A DNA stretch of 64,000 nucleotides from Hemicentrotus pulcherrimus (GCA_003118195.1 BEXV01000055.1:1-64000), one strand, 5' to 3'. Numbered from the stretch's first letter, positions 48,492-62,453 are shown. The notes: generated by a model not told the origin, from the sequence alone. Program-made: numbers and translations.

Positions 48492-48706
48492 AACGTCTGA
48501 CCATTCGGTCCAAGGGTCTGAAAATCAGACTATTAATTGAGTGATTGCAATCACTAAAGTCGATTCGTCAACTAATGATCGTTATTTTCCATCTTAAAGA
48601 TATTTTCAAGCCCTTTCGTTTTCAGGGAAGTTCTTAATTGGTATTATCTTTCAAATGCCGTTGAAATTTAACCATTTCATTGTTTTGCCCTGCAAATGGG
48701 ACATAC
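48492..48706 (-). repeat. Dispersed repeat family, copy B (inverted relative to copy A)
   Basis: Read on the minus strand: TATGTCCCATTTGCAGGGCA, GGCATTTGAAAGATAATACC, AAGAACTTCCCTGAAAACGA, AAGGGCTTGAAAA, TAGTGATTGCAATCACTC, GACCCTTGGACCGAATGGTC. It is co-linear with copy A (39712-39925) over about 215 nt with scattered substitutions. Confidence 0.8.
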
Positions 48707-50899
48707 ATGTAGTACCTGTAAGATAGACAGATATATCAACATTTCCTAACATTTAAATAACTAAACTATCACACAGACTTTCGAGAAATCAACTCGAGGA
48801 CAATCAATGGAAATTTCCTATTGTACTTGTTGTATAGGGCTATTCCATAAAGTCATGTTCAGATTACGTAATACATCATTGTAATGTTCTCAAATTTAAA
48901 TAGTTAATTGTGGAAATTACTGGAATAGCATTGGGATGATTTTTATTCTTGAAAGTCTGTGAGAGAGTTTTTGATCCATCTTCGAAACTTTACAGTCTGT
49001 ATAATAACTATAAAAAAAAAGGGGTCACTCCCATTGAAGTGAGCGAAAAATAACATAACAAAACGGAACCAGAATCACTTCCAATATGTCCCTACTTTCC
49101 GTTGGTTCCCACGATCAAATGATTATCAGATTATTTTGCAACGATGAAGTGTAGACTACTTTCCTGTATACAATAGCATTTAAGAAAAAATGTACTGATT
49201 TTGTTTTATTAGGTGATACGTAACGAAGTCTATGTATCACCTTTTGATTTTTTTCTGTTGTTTTATTTTCGTAAAAAGATGACTGACCTACACTGCAAAT
49301 TTTACTACCAGAACCAGTCAAATTACCCAACGCCTATATCATATCTTTGATCTAATAATAAAAGTTAAAATCAAAACCCAATCCGAATTCGATACCGCCC
49401 AAACACACTCGCTCGCATTCTCAACACGCGCCGCACTTCTGAACGGCCAGGTCGGGCCAGCCTATTCTTCCAACCTACGTACGTAGCCCCGTAAACACCA
49501 TACATTTGCGTAGTCCTGTGATATTACACAAGTCATAACGTACATTTACATCTACAATCACACTCTTTCAGAAAAAAAAAAACTATTATATTTCTCTCAT
49601 ATGTATGCATGTCCCCCATAGTTATGTCAAACCTCAATCACTACAATATTACTAATATATCTAATAAATAAAACACAATTCAGAAATAAATCAAGCTTAC
49701 TTGAAGAGGCGAGAAAGCGGGGTCATAGGTCACAAGTCCTGCCATCAACGTTTGATATGCGTATAACCTTGAACCAATACAACAAAAATGACGACTAATT
49801 TAAGTATCATCAAATTGTTCTGAGTAAACCTTCTAAAAACATATTTTCTTAAAAAAAATATCTTTGCAATGTCAGCTCAAAAAATAAGTACGAGTTACCT
49901 TTGATATTTTTGGCAGTTACAATTGAATATCATTAACGTCACTTTGTCCATGATTCAACGAATAAAATGAATCTTGTTGCATTTATTACAGTCGTGCATA
50001 ATGTTAGTTGCATGACAAATGATGTGTCTGATATCATTTGCCCAATGTACGACACGTCGTGTTTTTCCGCAATTTCAATTTTCTAAATACCAAGTATATC
50101 AAGTTTATCAATTAGAACGCAATTGTAACTTTATTACATCCTTATTGACGTTTAACATACTTGCCCCAAAGCCATTTAGGGAATATAGTTCAGATGGATT
50201 CGCGAACCTCTTCCAATTTGTCGTACTAATGGCATCAGTAAGTCCAATAAGTCAACAAATTTATCGCATGTAATCAACGCCAGCCAGAGATCTGTATCTC
50301 GCGCAGACAAGTTGCAAAATATACTTTAATCGCTTGTCAAATGTATTCAAAGAAATCATTGCAGTTACTTGAGTAAATTTCCGGAGCCTTACGGTTAGAA
50401 ATAGAAAGGGATACATTCTACAGCATGGACGTTCAGATCTTTTTGCCTCATGTACGAGAGAATAAGGACAGCAAATTTCTGATTCGCATGAATTCAAATC
50501 ATGTTTTGAAGCAATGTAGCAAGACGACGATAGAAAATCTGTGAAGGACTTTTCTAGAATTGTTTTAGAAATGCCTAACTATTGATCAATGCTTTCTTGG
50601 TTTAATACAAGATCTAACCAATCGTGCTCACAACTTCAGACTTCTCTCATTCAAATCTAATTCACATTAAAATATAGCGGAGAATATGCGCAGACTATCA
50701 ACTAGTTGTTGGAAACCGTCTGTCTCGAGGGTTCGAATGAACTACTACGATTTGTTTAAGCCTGTGAAGGAAATCTCAAAATCCTATGATAACGTTGCAA
50801 TTTACAAAGAATCTTTGAGTATGCATGTGTTGGTGTGCGAATGTGGTTGTGTGTGATTGTGTGTGAATAATTATGAATCATTGCTGTTATCGAAAGTTT

Positions 50900-50960
50900 T
50901 ATCATTATCATTATCATTATCATTGTTATTGTAATTATTATTGTCAATATCATTATAACC
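50900..50960 (+). repeat. (ATTATC)n-type microsatellite
   Basis: TTATCATTATCATTATCATT and variants. Confidence 0.85.
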
Positions 50961-53429
50961 ATTGATATTATCAAAGTTTATTGTAGTCTATTTTGTAGGT
51001 TTGTATTTTTGTGTATTTTCTTTTTTACAAGGTAGCATTTTAAGTTACAAAACTGTTTTCCACAAAGCCCCAGTTGGCCTATATTAGGTATATGTATACA
51101 AAATGACTACAACTTGAAAATGTAGACAAAAGTAATTAATTAATTAATTAATCAATGACCCGGGTACTTATGGTCGTTTGAGTATGTGTGTATCTTTGTA
51201 TTGTATAAATGCACCTACTATTATTATTATTGACCTGGTTACAATAGATCAATGCACCTCGAGGCATTCACTAACATTTATATCATATTCTTTATCCATT
51301 GCGATATATTTGTGTAAATCAATGAACAGTTAAAGTTTTTCACCTGCCAAGGTGACCCTATTTTCCCTTGGCGGTAAAAAGTAGATCACACAAGCGTCAT
51401 CGGCATTTTCGTAATTGATTTTGCGATTGATAAAAGTGAATAATAACTGTGACATCATGACCTGATTGGAATCTCCGCAATATACTGGATTTATACTTCA
51501 ATTATGTGCAAGATAAAACACAGGTGGCAGAATTTAGTGCCAGACGCGTTTGTGATTGATTACGCTTAATAAGATGTGTGCAACGGATGTTGAACGGTTT
51601 GCTCCTGCGACAATTGCTCCGCATCAATTATTTACTTCAACCCTATACCCAACAAGGCATGAGTTCATACGTATTCCTTTATATTATTCATTTTTCATAA
51701 ATTTAGGCTTGTCGATATAGTAATGATTTTGTTTTGGGTTGCCTACGGGCCCCACCCAACTTGCCAAACGAATCATTTCGATCCGTCAAAAATATTTAAA
51801 TCAAAAACTGATGAAAAAGAGGGAAACTGCTTCAGTTTCTGAAGTGTCATTTTTAACATCCATTTTAAGGCCATTTTATTATTAAATATTTCCTTATCTG
51901 CCGACCACTGTGGGCGATACTTGCAATACTAACGATACTTCTGGTTCATATGAAAATTTAATAAAGAGCCGTTGCTATGAAAAAAATTACCAATGAACGT
52001 CGATTGAAAAATTGTTTTCTCCTATCTGCAATGTACTATACACTTTAAGTGGAATAGAAAAGCAGAGTGTTTGATTGCATTTGGAACCATCGTCATATGT
52101 GAACGGGTAAGATTTTGCCGGTGATTGGGGAGGGAAGGCGAGTGGCTGAAGTCTCTCAACTTTCTCGTGAGAACATCAGTGACGTTATATTATATTGATA
52201 TCCGCTGTTGGTATACCGTCAATCCCTGTTTGTTTGTCATTTGATTAATATAATTTATTTATTTATTTTGTTTACATTTTTTAAAAATTCATTTATTTAT
52301 TTACATGTTTGTATTTTTGTGTAGGGGTGGGGCATTTTGTGAAAAGAAAATATACTTTAATAACAATCATAAATATACTATCCTGCTGCTTTCTTTTAAA
52401 ATTATAGGGGCTACAGGTTCTATATCCAGCCAGTGCGCTTTATATCCCTGTGACTGCCACCATTATTATCATCCAAAATAATCCAAACAGCAAGAAAAAA
52501 TCATCAGTTCGACGGCACTCTCGTCGTGTTTGTTGGGAAATACCTTCACTTCTCTCGATTTCTAGCTAGACTATGATGAAGGACCATCAAAACCCTTGAT
52601 GGAAATTTCGATTGTTAAGCTATCAAACTACACACCAAATGTGTAGAGACAGTCTATAAGCAAGGATATTAAACATGAAACGAACCGTCTGAAAAGAAGT
52701 GATCGAATAACAGTCGAATTCGAAATATGAATCAGTATACCAAGAAATCCATTATTAAATATACCTCCCAAGGGCATATCTGATGTCGTTCTGCTGTTGC
52801 CTGATGATTTTTTTTATGAATTTTACATGAGTATGGTCAGATGAGTTGTATTGGGTTGCAACTTTTCATAGCATATCACTTTTCTGTATGATAAATTTAT
52901 CGTGGGCGTTATGATGTGGTACTAATTGAATATACACGCTTATAATCAGCTTGTATATAATGTCTCTTCATGTCTGTACTGCAATACGACCCCTCCCACC
53001 TTTAACACCCCCTTTGCATTCTGTCCCCCAAAATAAAGACAAAATGTGTGTTCCTACTACATCTACTATAGATTTTATCATTGGGACAAAAGTGTAAGTT
53101 TCAGATGCTAAATAAAGCAAAGGTGTCATATTTATAATCACGGATGTTATCAGCTTCTTGTTAAAAGTGCACCCCATTAATCTGAACTTTTGGATACCTT
53201 GTTAAACCTGGGAGATGTTAATTTAAAGTCACATCTCCCAGATTGAACTCCTCGATTTTATTTCTCCAGAGTTTTCGTAAATATTGCTTGAAATTGACTG
53301 AAGACACGTAAATAGAACACCACCTACACAATTCGAATCTCGGTCTTTACGGTTTTTAATGTTTCTGAAGTTTGCACTCTCGTTTGTATCCTTATGCAGA
53401 ACCGTATATGCGTTGGGTGGGAAAGCGGT

Positions 53430-53453
53430 GGGGGAGGGGGGGGGGGGGGGGGN
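53430..53453 (+). repeat. Poly-G run ending in an unresolved base
   Basis: GGGGGAGGGGGG... to 53452, N at 53453. Confidence 0.95.
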
Positions 53454-55415
53454 CAGCAAGAAAAAGCCGTTACCTCTTGATATGCCATTGTTTAACCACA
53501 AACCACTTGTGGTGTTTGTTGTTGTCGTTTTAGATTTTTATGGCGTGTATCATTCATTTATTAATATTTACGCCGTGATTCGCAGCCAAATGACGTTTCC
53601 ACTATACCACAGCACCTTTTTAAAAATCTTATTGAATAATTAGTCGATATATTTTTGTAATATACATTTTGTAATCTTGTTTCCCTGAATAAATTCGGCG
53701 TTGCGAATAGGATGAAAAAGCATATCTTTCTTGTTTTCTGAACGTGTGGAAGACCACGAACGTTGAGAATGATATCTTTAAAAAAGGGACAGGTAATATC
53801 CTGGAACGGAAAATGATAAAGTAGGAGTCCCTCGTTAACGCGTCACAGCAAGCAGCTGTTCCAACCAAGTAAAGCATACTAATTACATCTTGTATAGCTC
53901 GGGTCGGGTACCCTACAGGCAACGACCATACCTCTCCTTCCCCTCGACATCCACTTAACGACCAATTATCAGATAAAACCTGTCACCGCACCCCTCTAGG
54001 TAGAACACAGGAGAAACCTCATCAGCGGACGACAAGGACAGAAATGTTCCATCTTCTGGCGAACCCATGAATTGTTGTCTTTTGCCGATTTCAACGGATT
54101 GATTGTTATGTTTTGACACGAAATTACTTGTGTGTGTTGGCAATTACTCTCATTTTTGGCAGTCGGGTAGCAGTGAACTGCAATCAGGGCAATGCTTTTG
54201 CAAGGTCTTTCATGAAATTAATTAAATCTAAGACAGTAGTGACGCTTGTAGAAGAGAAGACATCAACCCTGTAAAGGAATTCATCATCCAAGTCTACGAC
54301 ATGTTATATCAATTATGATCACAATCATGGTCAATTCTTCAACACGCTTCTAGTAAAACATGTTATTCTCGTGGGTGTATTACGTGGGCAAAGTAAGAGG
54401 AAGACCTTCACAGGACAGACAATCTTTAAAATAGACTACCCACTACAAAAAGGGGAAGTCTATGGTTGGCATCCCATGGAATAGTAGGTCCATGATACAG
54501 ACTTTTAGAGAAGGCCTGCCTAGAAAGTCTAGACCCTTTCTTAGGTAACGAACCTAATGAGTGCTTCTTGACATACAGACTTGCAAAACTTAATTCGATG
54601 TTTCCACATTGTAACCTTTAAGATACCCTGTACACTCCATAGATAGATGCCGACACTTCTAAATTTTGTAAATTAGGGATACGCGATGCAAATTAGTAGT
54701 AATCCTCTCTTAAATACTGATATTCTTTCTAACGGGGCCCCCCGTTTTTATGAACATGGATCTCTTTCTGGAAGTTCTCAATTAACCGCTGAAAAGGCAG
54801 GCCATATTTGACGAACTCTGTCAATGAACAATCGTTTCTTTAGTCAATGTGGCTGACAGGAGGTGTTCCTAGGTCAACTATGGATGTCCTGACGAACACA
54901 ATCAATGCTCATCTGATACAGGTCATTGATCAGTTCAATTTTGCCTCAAGAATGCTACATATACTCATCCGGGTACTTAAGGCTGTACTTAAGCTACCAG
55001 CTAGGTATACTTACGGCGACACCCCTGTAGGACTGCCGATCAGCCGTATACACACTTTCAAGGACTAAATCAATTAGAATATCACATTCAGTAAACCCAT
55101 GCAGCATTCAGAGATATTGATTAAGGATATCACGTAGCAGTGTTGAATTGAATAAGTGTCAGTGACCTTGGACGGTGTTTGTACGTAGTGCGAATCTACG
55201 ATAAGACTTCTGGAGGCTCTCAAAGCTTGAAGTGTTTTTTTTTTTATCAAGTTAGAAGGAAAAGCACAATGCCAGGGATTCATTCACAAGTATACTTTTT
55301 AGAAGCGACATTTTGGACTCACGACACATAGTTAAAAGAAAATGCACAACCGTATTCAGTGTCTAAATCCACAATTTGCTCTCAGTGAATGTAATTTGCT
55401 TGAAATGGTGGAGCA

Positions 55416-55465
55416 TAAAATGATGATGGTTATGATGATGATAACGATAATGATAATGATGATGT
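55416..55465 (+). repeat. (ATG/ATA)n microsatellite
   Basis: ATGATGATGGTTATGATGAT followed by AACGATAATGATAATGATGA. Confidence 0.85.
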
Positions 55466-55695
55466 TACATTGATGTGTATATTTCGTTTCAATTACTTGA
55501 TATATTTGCCTAATGAAAACCTTTACATAGGACACACATAATTTTAAAGATTGTATCCTCATTATTTTTCTTTTTTTGGAAAAAAAGGCTCAGGTCTGTA
55601 TCCGAACCAACAATTTTCCAGATTTATAATTCAAGCGGTATCTTTTTCGTAATGATACCTCTTTTTAAAACTTAAATATAAAACAATATCATCAG

Positions 55696-56095
55696 TTTAA
55701 ATAGGCCATTTGTGAAAATGGGACAGGTAATTTTTCAGTCTACAGAATTTTGTTCTGTTTTGTTTTGTGTTTTTTAACAGACTGTCACAAGACTGAGATA
55801 GATTATAGGGGAAGAAAATTCCTAATTCTAAATGTTACAATTTTTAATCGCCTACCGCCAAGGACTAGACTCTATCGTGATGTTTATATTAAAGAGGCAC
55901 ATCCATTTCAGGTCTTACAAGATCAACCAACATCCAATTGTTTTAAATAGGCCATTTGTGAAAAGTGAGACAGGTATTTGTTTTCAATCTAGGAAAATAT
56001 TTGTCTGTTCTGTTTAATTTTGTGTTTTTAAACAGACCATCAGAAGGCTGAGATAGTTTAGAGGGCAAACAACTGCTTAATCCTAAATGTTAAAG
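55696..56095 (+). repeat. Two-copy direct repeat with a period of about 250 bp
   Basis: Unit 1 starts TTTAAATAGGCCATTTGTGA at 55696 and unit 2 starts identically at 55942. Both continue GACAGGTA, TTTTGTGTTTTT, AACAGAC, AGACTGAGATAG or AGGCTGAGATAG, and CTAAATGTTA. The second is diverged by small insertions and substitutions. Non-coding. Confidence 0.85.
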
Positions 56096-59000
56096 ACGAA
56101 TTGGAAAAGATTATTCCAGCTCCCCTAATTCTGACCTATTTATATTCATCAGTTCGCCATCAGGACGATAGTCTAGCTTTAAATGATACACTACCTGTAA
56201 GTAATTCGAAGATATTCATATGACAAAATTAGTTTTTTGAGCCACACATCAGTACACAAAATAAACCCGCTCTTTCGGTATAATTAAGCCCAAAAGCTTG
56301 AAGCATGATAAAGGTTCTTTACCCTCAAAGTTTTTGTGGGCAAGGAGCATTGTGGCATTGTAAATTTCATTTAGTGAAATCGAACACACCTAATCCAATA
56401 TGAGCCCACAGATACACCGGAAGCTTAAAATTGTTGCACCCAGCGGTCAAGCGCACGTAGATTTGAGCCCTTCTGCCTGGTAACATGATCACGGGGTATA
56501 GGGTTATGCACGGTGACGCCATTCTGTGTAGGACGCCCATTGGTAAATGGGGAATAAGTTCAGTATTGCAACATCAAAACCGATGTTGCCATATATTGTA
56601 TTTACAAAATACAATGCTAAACATAAGAATTAGGGATTGTACTTTTTTGGTCACATTATTGAGTTGTTTTGATAAATTTTGTCAAAGTATATCGAGGACG
56701 ATCCCAGTTTCAACCCTCGATTTATATTCATTTTAAGGTGTACATAATTTTGTAAGGTGGCTTTGTTTAAAAAACGACTACTCACCATGAGACCTCCGAA
56801 GTGGTCCCGGAAACTTGCCTTCGGTTTCAAAAGTATTATTTAGTATAATGACACTTATGGACTAGCTTCTGCGTAATTTGGCAACTGAGACTTTGCAGAA
56901 TATAAAATAATATCGTGATAGTGAGTCTAAACCGGCAATGTTAAGGACAGTGGCAAGCATGGGTTCAGCCATTGAAGGGGTCACCGTCATGATAGTTAGG
57001 GGCACTGGTCTTGCATACGAAATGCGAATATGATAGGCAAGCGATCAGGGGCAGGTTTGGGAGGGGCCCTACAATCTTCTTTTCACTTCCATTTATCTTA
57101 ACCTCCTCCCCTTCTTTCTATGATTCAATGTTGTCATCATTTGATGGGAGGGGGCGTCGTCCCGTCACGGTTCCCTTTTAACCACGCTTCCGTTTACGGT
57201 GATATTCCATTCTACGTCATCGATAATTCTCCACGTAGATATCTATATTAAGCACAGCGCCAATGAGCAATGAATATTCTATGCTAATCGGGAATGTTTG
57301 AAATATTCCGAAATTATAGAAGCTGTCTTTTTTGCCATCAAGTCTTCGCAACACAGTTTTTTTTTCTCTCCGAAGTGAAAGATGGTGTTTTCAATCACAA
57401 TATTTCTCATTACTTGCATATACGACTTGAGGAAAATCTGGATTATAGTAATCCATTTATTTATGTTACTAATACATGGAGTAAAGAAACATGGTTTATA
57501 CCGCAGAAAAGGTTGAGTTATAATACTTATCCTTATCCTGTAATCATCCACTAATATAAATATTTTTAGGAAAGTATGAAGAAGCATTATGTCATGGAGA
57601 AAATTTCAAAAATGCAAGAGCATATTACGATAGTGATTGAGATATTCATTTAACTAGGCCTTGCACAAGACTTGAGCAAAATCTATTGATTTTACCAGGT
57701 GTTTCATTATTTCTCTATTGCCGTCGTATCGCATGGATCATTTCAAAGCCAACTTTCTTAGCTCAAAATCGAATGCTTGTGGTATCACCTCAAAGTGTCA
57801 TTCCGCTTACATCTCGGGAATAAAGCTGATTTTACAGCAGACACAATTTTTTGTAAAAGTAGTGCTACAAAAATAGAATTTACGATACAAAATTTTCACC
57901 GTGCATGCAAGCACTACTTTATTTCCCATAAAATCAATCTTCATAAATAAGTAAATTTAAAGAATTCTTTTAATCCAGAGAAGAAAAAATACAGACTACA
58001 TGAATAACCAGATCTCATACTGATGTCCACCCCCCCTCCCTATAAAAAAAAATGATCTCAAGAAAAATTGTGGGTGAAGACAGATGGGCATGAAGACAAA
58101 CACTCGCCCCTTCGGGAAAATTCGGCAACATTTTGTTTAGTAATCGATAAGGTGCGCGCGATTGTTTGTCCCAGGCGTTATTGCAGACGACAAACAACAC
58201 AAAAATTGGCTTCCTGCACGAGACGGGTTTCACGTGACACGATGAAGGGCGTTTTGTCGACATGGTCATTGATTTTTGGCTCGTGTATCGGGTTGTGTAA
58301 AGAAGAAAAGTAAACACTGATGACGTTGTAGTCCAGCGAAAAAAGACCGATCACCGATATTCCAGCGACCCAAAAAATTAATCTTTGACGATGTAACATC
58401 ATCCTTTACGTCGAGATTATTATGCCATAAAGGTGTTCGCTTGGCCGAGATTGAAACTTTGTGAAGTGGCATGACGAACAGTGAGTCCCAATGGGAAGGA
58501 TCTTTCGAACATTATGTTTAGTACAATTGAACTATCTGAAATTGTTAACAGAACAACAACGATATTGAAAAAAGTGGCTCAAAAAGGGAACATAAAGCTA
58601 TAAACTATCACTCAATCCTGCAAGTAGGCTTATTCGATATTAAGCGAATAAAATTTCATGCAACAGTTATTTGTCCTTTTTAAAAAAAAAATATTTCTCT
58701 TCATCTTTAACAATCTTTAATATAATTAAGTCTGGATCGTGTTGTGTATAGGAAAATAATTTTTTATCGAGGTCATTAGAAAAACCTATTGCTGTATAAG
58801 GGTTGAAAGGGTTGCTAGCATACGTTTGCATTGTTAACGATTTTTGTATTTTTTTATTGGATAAGTTGATAATAATATCAATAAATGGTGGGGGAAGAGT
58901 TGCAGATTCCATGACATTTGAATTCTTAGGAGTATCGAATTTAAGTAGATACACAAATATCAAAAGGATTTACTCTTGAAGAGTAATTCAGTGGGTGAGT

Positions 59001-62000
59001 TGATAAACGAATAACCATCTTTAAACATTCCCAATTTGGCTTCGATTTCTGTAAAATGTGTCCTGCCCATATGCAATATCAATTGATTCGCACAGTCCTG
59101 TTGTTACCAATTAATTCGAATTGCCAACGGTTGCGTCACATAGACTTAATTGGCTAGAAAAGAGGGGAAGTACAGGCACATTTATTCAAACCGTTTGCCA
59201 ACTCTCATCATTTCACAGTATGCAGCAATAGTCAGGCGGAACAATTCTTGATTCTCTCTTGCTTTGATTATTCAGGAAAATCATCACGAAACATTAAACC
59301 TCCTTGTTTTCCGCTGATGTGAATCCACGGACTTTACACAGCCACAACGTAACCAACGAAACGAAATCACTGAAGCACTTTGAAGCTTATGCATGCGAAC
59401 AAGTAATATCCAACGCTCTCTCAGGTTTCACTTGACACACTAATGCTAAGTGGCTAGACTGCCCTTAAAATACATTTTCTTGGGATGTTACTTTTTTTTT
59501 TTAACTTGAAGGAGAATAATGATTTTATTCGTTCTACATTCATGGCAGGATTTAAGGGTTTAAGACACGTAATTGGAAAAGTTGAACGAATTAGTCTGTC
59601 TAGAAATCTTAAGTGTGTGTCGTGCTGGAAAGAACGTTGGGGGAGTAAGCCGGGGCTGGAGCTGCAGCGCCCCTTAAGTTATGAAAATAATATTTTAAAA
59701 AAAAATAGGCCAACGTATAAACCGGTCATAAGAAAGCGCGCTAATGGTCAGTAATTAGCATTTTATAATTATCGTTCAGCTAATCGTCTCGACCTAACTC
59801 TGGAACTACGGGGTTAACATACATGTACAGCATTAATCGGCCTATAATATTCCAAATTTAATAACTCTAAACAATCGAGTCATCCACTTCATTACCTCAG
59901 GTGTCGGACTGTTCCAAAGATACCTTGTGTGGATAATATCTACTAACGCACAGACTCATGTTTATTGGTTCAATAATGATGGGGTTCTACAAGCTTCCAC
60001 TATCTTTCTGGACAGTTTCCGTGTCGAGCGCCCAATCAGCTGAGAAAATAGCACATACTCAACGCTAAAATGGGGACTTTTCATTCATATCGATGGGTGT
60101 ATTTTCGGGGTTCTCAATGTGTGGGATGCGAGCATTAAAGGGAGGACTACAAAGAAGACTAAAGAAAAAAACAATATATAGGAACAGGTAAAATCTGGCT
60201 CTAGGTAATGTTGCAATGTGCTTCATTGAAGAATGGAACACCAACGGAATAGGTGTAACGGAAGCGTGGTCGAGTACATCTAAGGGTGTTCTAACTGTTG
60301 ACAGAACATGTTGATACCCCAGTGTTGATCGCCACGTCATATTGCATCATACCCCTCTTGATTAGTAGTGTGTCTTTGGAAGATGCCCCCTAATGAATTG
60401 GATCTTATATGGGATTCCTCCTTACCCCTCAGCTACTTTCACGGTAGCGTTTAAGGTCGCTCTGGAGTCGGCTCCAAACGTTAATTGAATAAGACGGTGA
60501 CTTGATCTGGGGGGTTGCCGGAGGTAAATCATTGACATGTCACTCGGCTCCAGCCCATTCCCTATCTTCATTCGATTACATACGATTTTCAGGCCTCTTG
60601 GAACCCACTGCACTTTTCATCCTCACAGGAGGGCCCGTCCCCATTCGTCCAAACCTCAAAGCAGTATGTCCACATATCGCCCGTGCAACTTGACATACGG
60701 CTGTACATACCAAGAACAGCTCAAACTCTTTAAAAAAAATCTTCAACTCCCCGTTCCCCCAATTCTTCAAGTCGCCAAAATGTGTATTAATTAAAGATAA
60801 ATTTTCAGTGAGGCACATGTCCAAAATAAATGCAAGAATCCAAAGCCCCAAAGGGCCCCAATTGTCCCAACGCACTCATTCCCCCACCTCCCAAAACAAA
60901 TAACTCTTCTAGAACCGCGTCTGCTGCACACTGAATGCAATTCGGATTGAAACACGGAGAGATTTTAAAAATATGTCAATAGCCTTTTCTCTCTTCTTCT
61001 CCTCTATACCAACTTGGAAATGGACTCTTCTGATATACAAATATGAGAACCTGGATTCCATATTTTTCNGGGAATCTAGGAGTCAATAAGCTTGGTTACC
61101 TTTCATTGATTTTCTTGAAGCCTGTGAATATAGAGGTTAAAACACTCCCAAGTCATTTCCAATCTCGAGAATCAGAATCGGACATAACTGGATGTAAAGA
61201 CGTCTTTATTGAAGCTCGACCTCGTACTAACCCTTTTTACGAAACTTGCGTTAACATGTAAATGTATGAAATGACATTTACCTCCTGGTTATATGCATAA
61301 TTCCAGTAAATTTACACAAGTTTGCAAATGCGTTTTTTGACAGGTATAAAAGTTGTTTTTTGTTTTGTTAATCGGGAGGTACTACAAATACATGTTAATT
61401 CATTTTCTTCAATCAAATTCATGAACGCAAACAAGAAATGTGTCCCTCTTAAATGCTGATTCAAATTCAATTCAAAATAAGAATGCCCTCCTCCCCCCTA
61501 AAAAAAAGAAGAAGAAAACCTGGAAAAGGGAAAACATATTTACGGATTACTTTATCCATACCTGTAACACTGGTCATTTGGTGTTGACGATTATCTGACA
61601 ATTTTCAGATTAAGACCAGAAATGTAAATTGAACATAAAAGTGTTGATCACAGTACAATGATTTATTTAATATCAATATTAACATGTCGGATTCAGGAAT
61701 GGTGAATTTTTCCAGATGTTTCGTAAACAAACTATGTTTAGGTTGCGAATCTCTCTCTCTCTCTCCCCCCCCCCTAAATCTCTCTTTCCCTGTTTCTTTC
61801 TCTTTCTTTCTTTCTATTTTGCATTTCCCCCACTTTAATCGGTTGTTCAGGCGTAAGTTTTAGTGTAGAGTGCTTGTGGTGAAAAGTGATAGGACCATGA
61901 CTTATTTCACATCTGTACAAGACAGTTATGCAGCGGATTTTGTTTCATGCTTCAAAGCTCAAGTTTGTCGGTGCTTTTCTCCTTCTATTTGCAGGTTTTC

Positions 62001-62214
62001 GATAAACAAATAAATGTAAATTAACATTCTACACGACTTGAGATCGAGCAGTTGGAGGTGTTTGCGATGGTCGCCTAAATGCTTTCTCTCATACCAAAGT
62101 GTATAAATGGGTAGCATCTGCACTGTAGATGGTACAATATGTGCATGTGTGCGTGTAGGACGGTGTGTGTAATTCGAACTGCATAATCGAAAACTGATCC
62201 ATTTCCCAAATTAA
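56096..62214. other. Non-coding stretch
   Basis: No supported exon. A segment around 58060-58480 is richer in CpG and contains CACGTG (near 58228), TGACGT and AACAAC motifs and could be a regulatory element. A CT-rich tract lies near 61.75-61.82 kb and an unresolved base at 61069. Confidence 0.35.
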
Positions 62215-62369
62215 TGACGCACTATGAAACCATTTTTTAAAAATAGAAAAGCAGGTAATTCATCGCATTACATGTACTGTTCATTTGCAGTATTTTGGTT
62301 GTATAGCTTCGCTCTAAAATGGCGTTTTGATGACCGCGTCAGTCAATGACGCAGTCGCTGACGCAGTCG
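62215..62369 (+). promoter_or_regulatory. Cluster of TGACGCA (ENKCRE/CRE-TRE-type) sites upstream of the peptide gene
   Basis: TGACGCA occurs at 62215-62221 and then twice in tandem, TGACGCAGTCG at 62347-62357 and 62359-62369, exactly 12 bp apart. The palindromic TGACCGCGTCA lies at 62331-62341. On the minus strand the core is TGCGTCA, the ATF/CREB/AP-1 site of the enkephalin CRE-2, and the second tandem copy gives CTGCGTCAGC, the composite CRE/TRE reported for the vertebrate CCK promoter. The cluster is 150-300 bp upstream of the peptide start codon. It could be a promoter or an intronic enhancer. Confidence 0.5.
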
Positions 62370-62453
62370 TATGTCAGAAGATGGCCCCTCGAGCAGGTTG
62401 AGATTTTTGAATGGCACTGTCAGAAAGAAAGAAAAAAGATCTGATAAAGACAG

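Larger units (their letters stand above)
48707..55695. other. Non-coding stretch
   Basis: No supported gene over 7 kb. Contains an ATT/ATC repeat near 50.9 kb, TTAA repeats near 51.14 kb, a poly-G run with an unresolved base at 53.45 kb and an ATG/AT repeat near 55.44 kb. The frame at 54847-55068 is open but unrecognised and of chance length. Confidence 0.4.

Noticed and set aside
54847..55068. Possible exon with TTTCTTTAG acceptor and ACAG|GTCATT site
   Set aside because: Open length is near chance, no domain is recognised and no partner exon was found.
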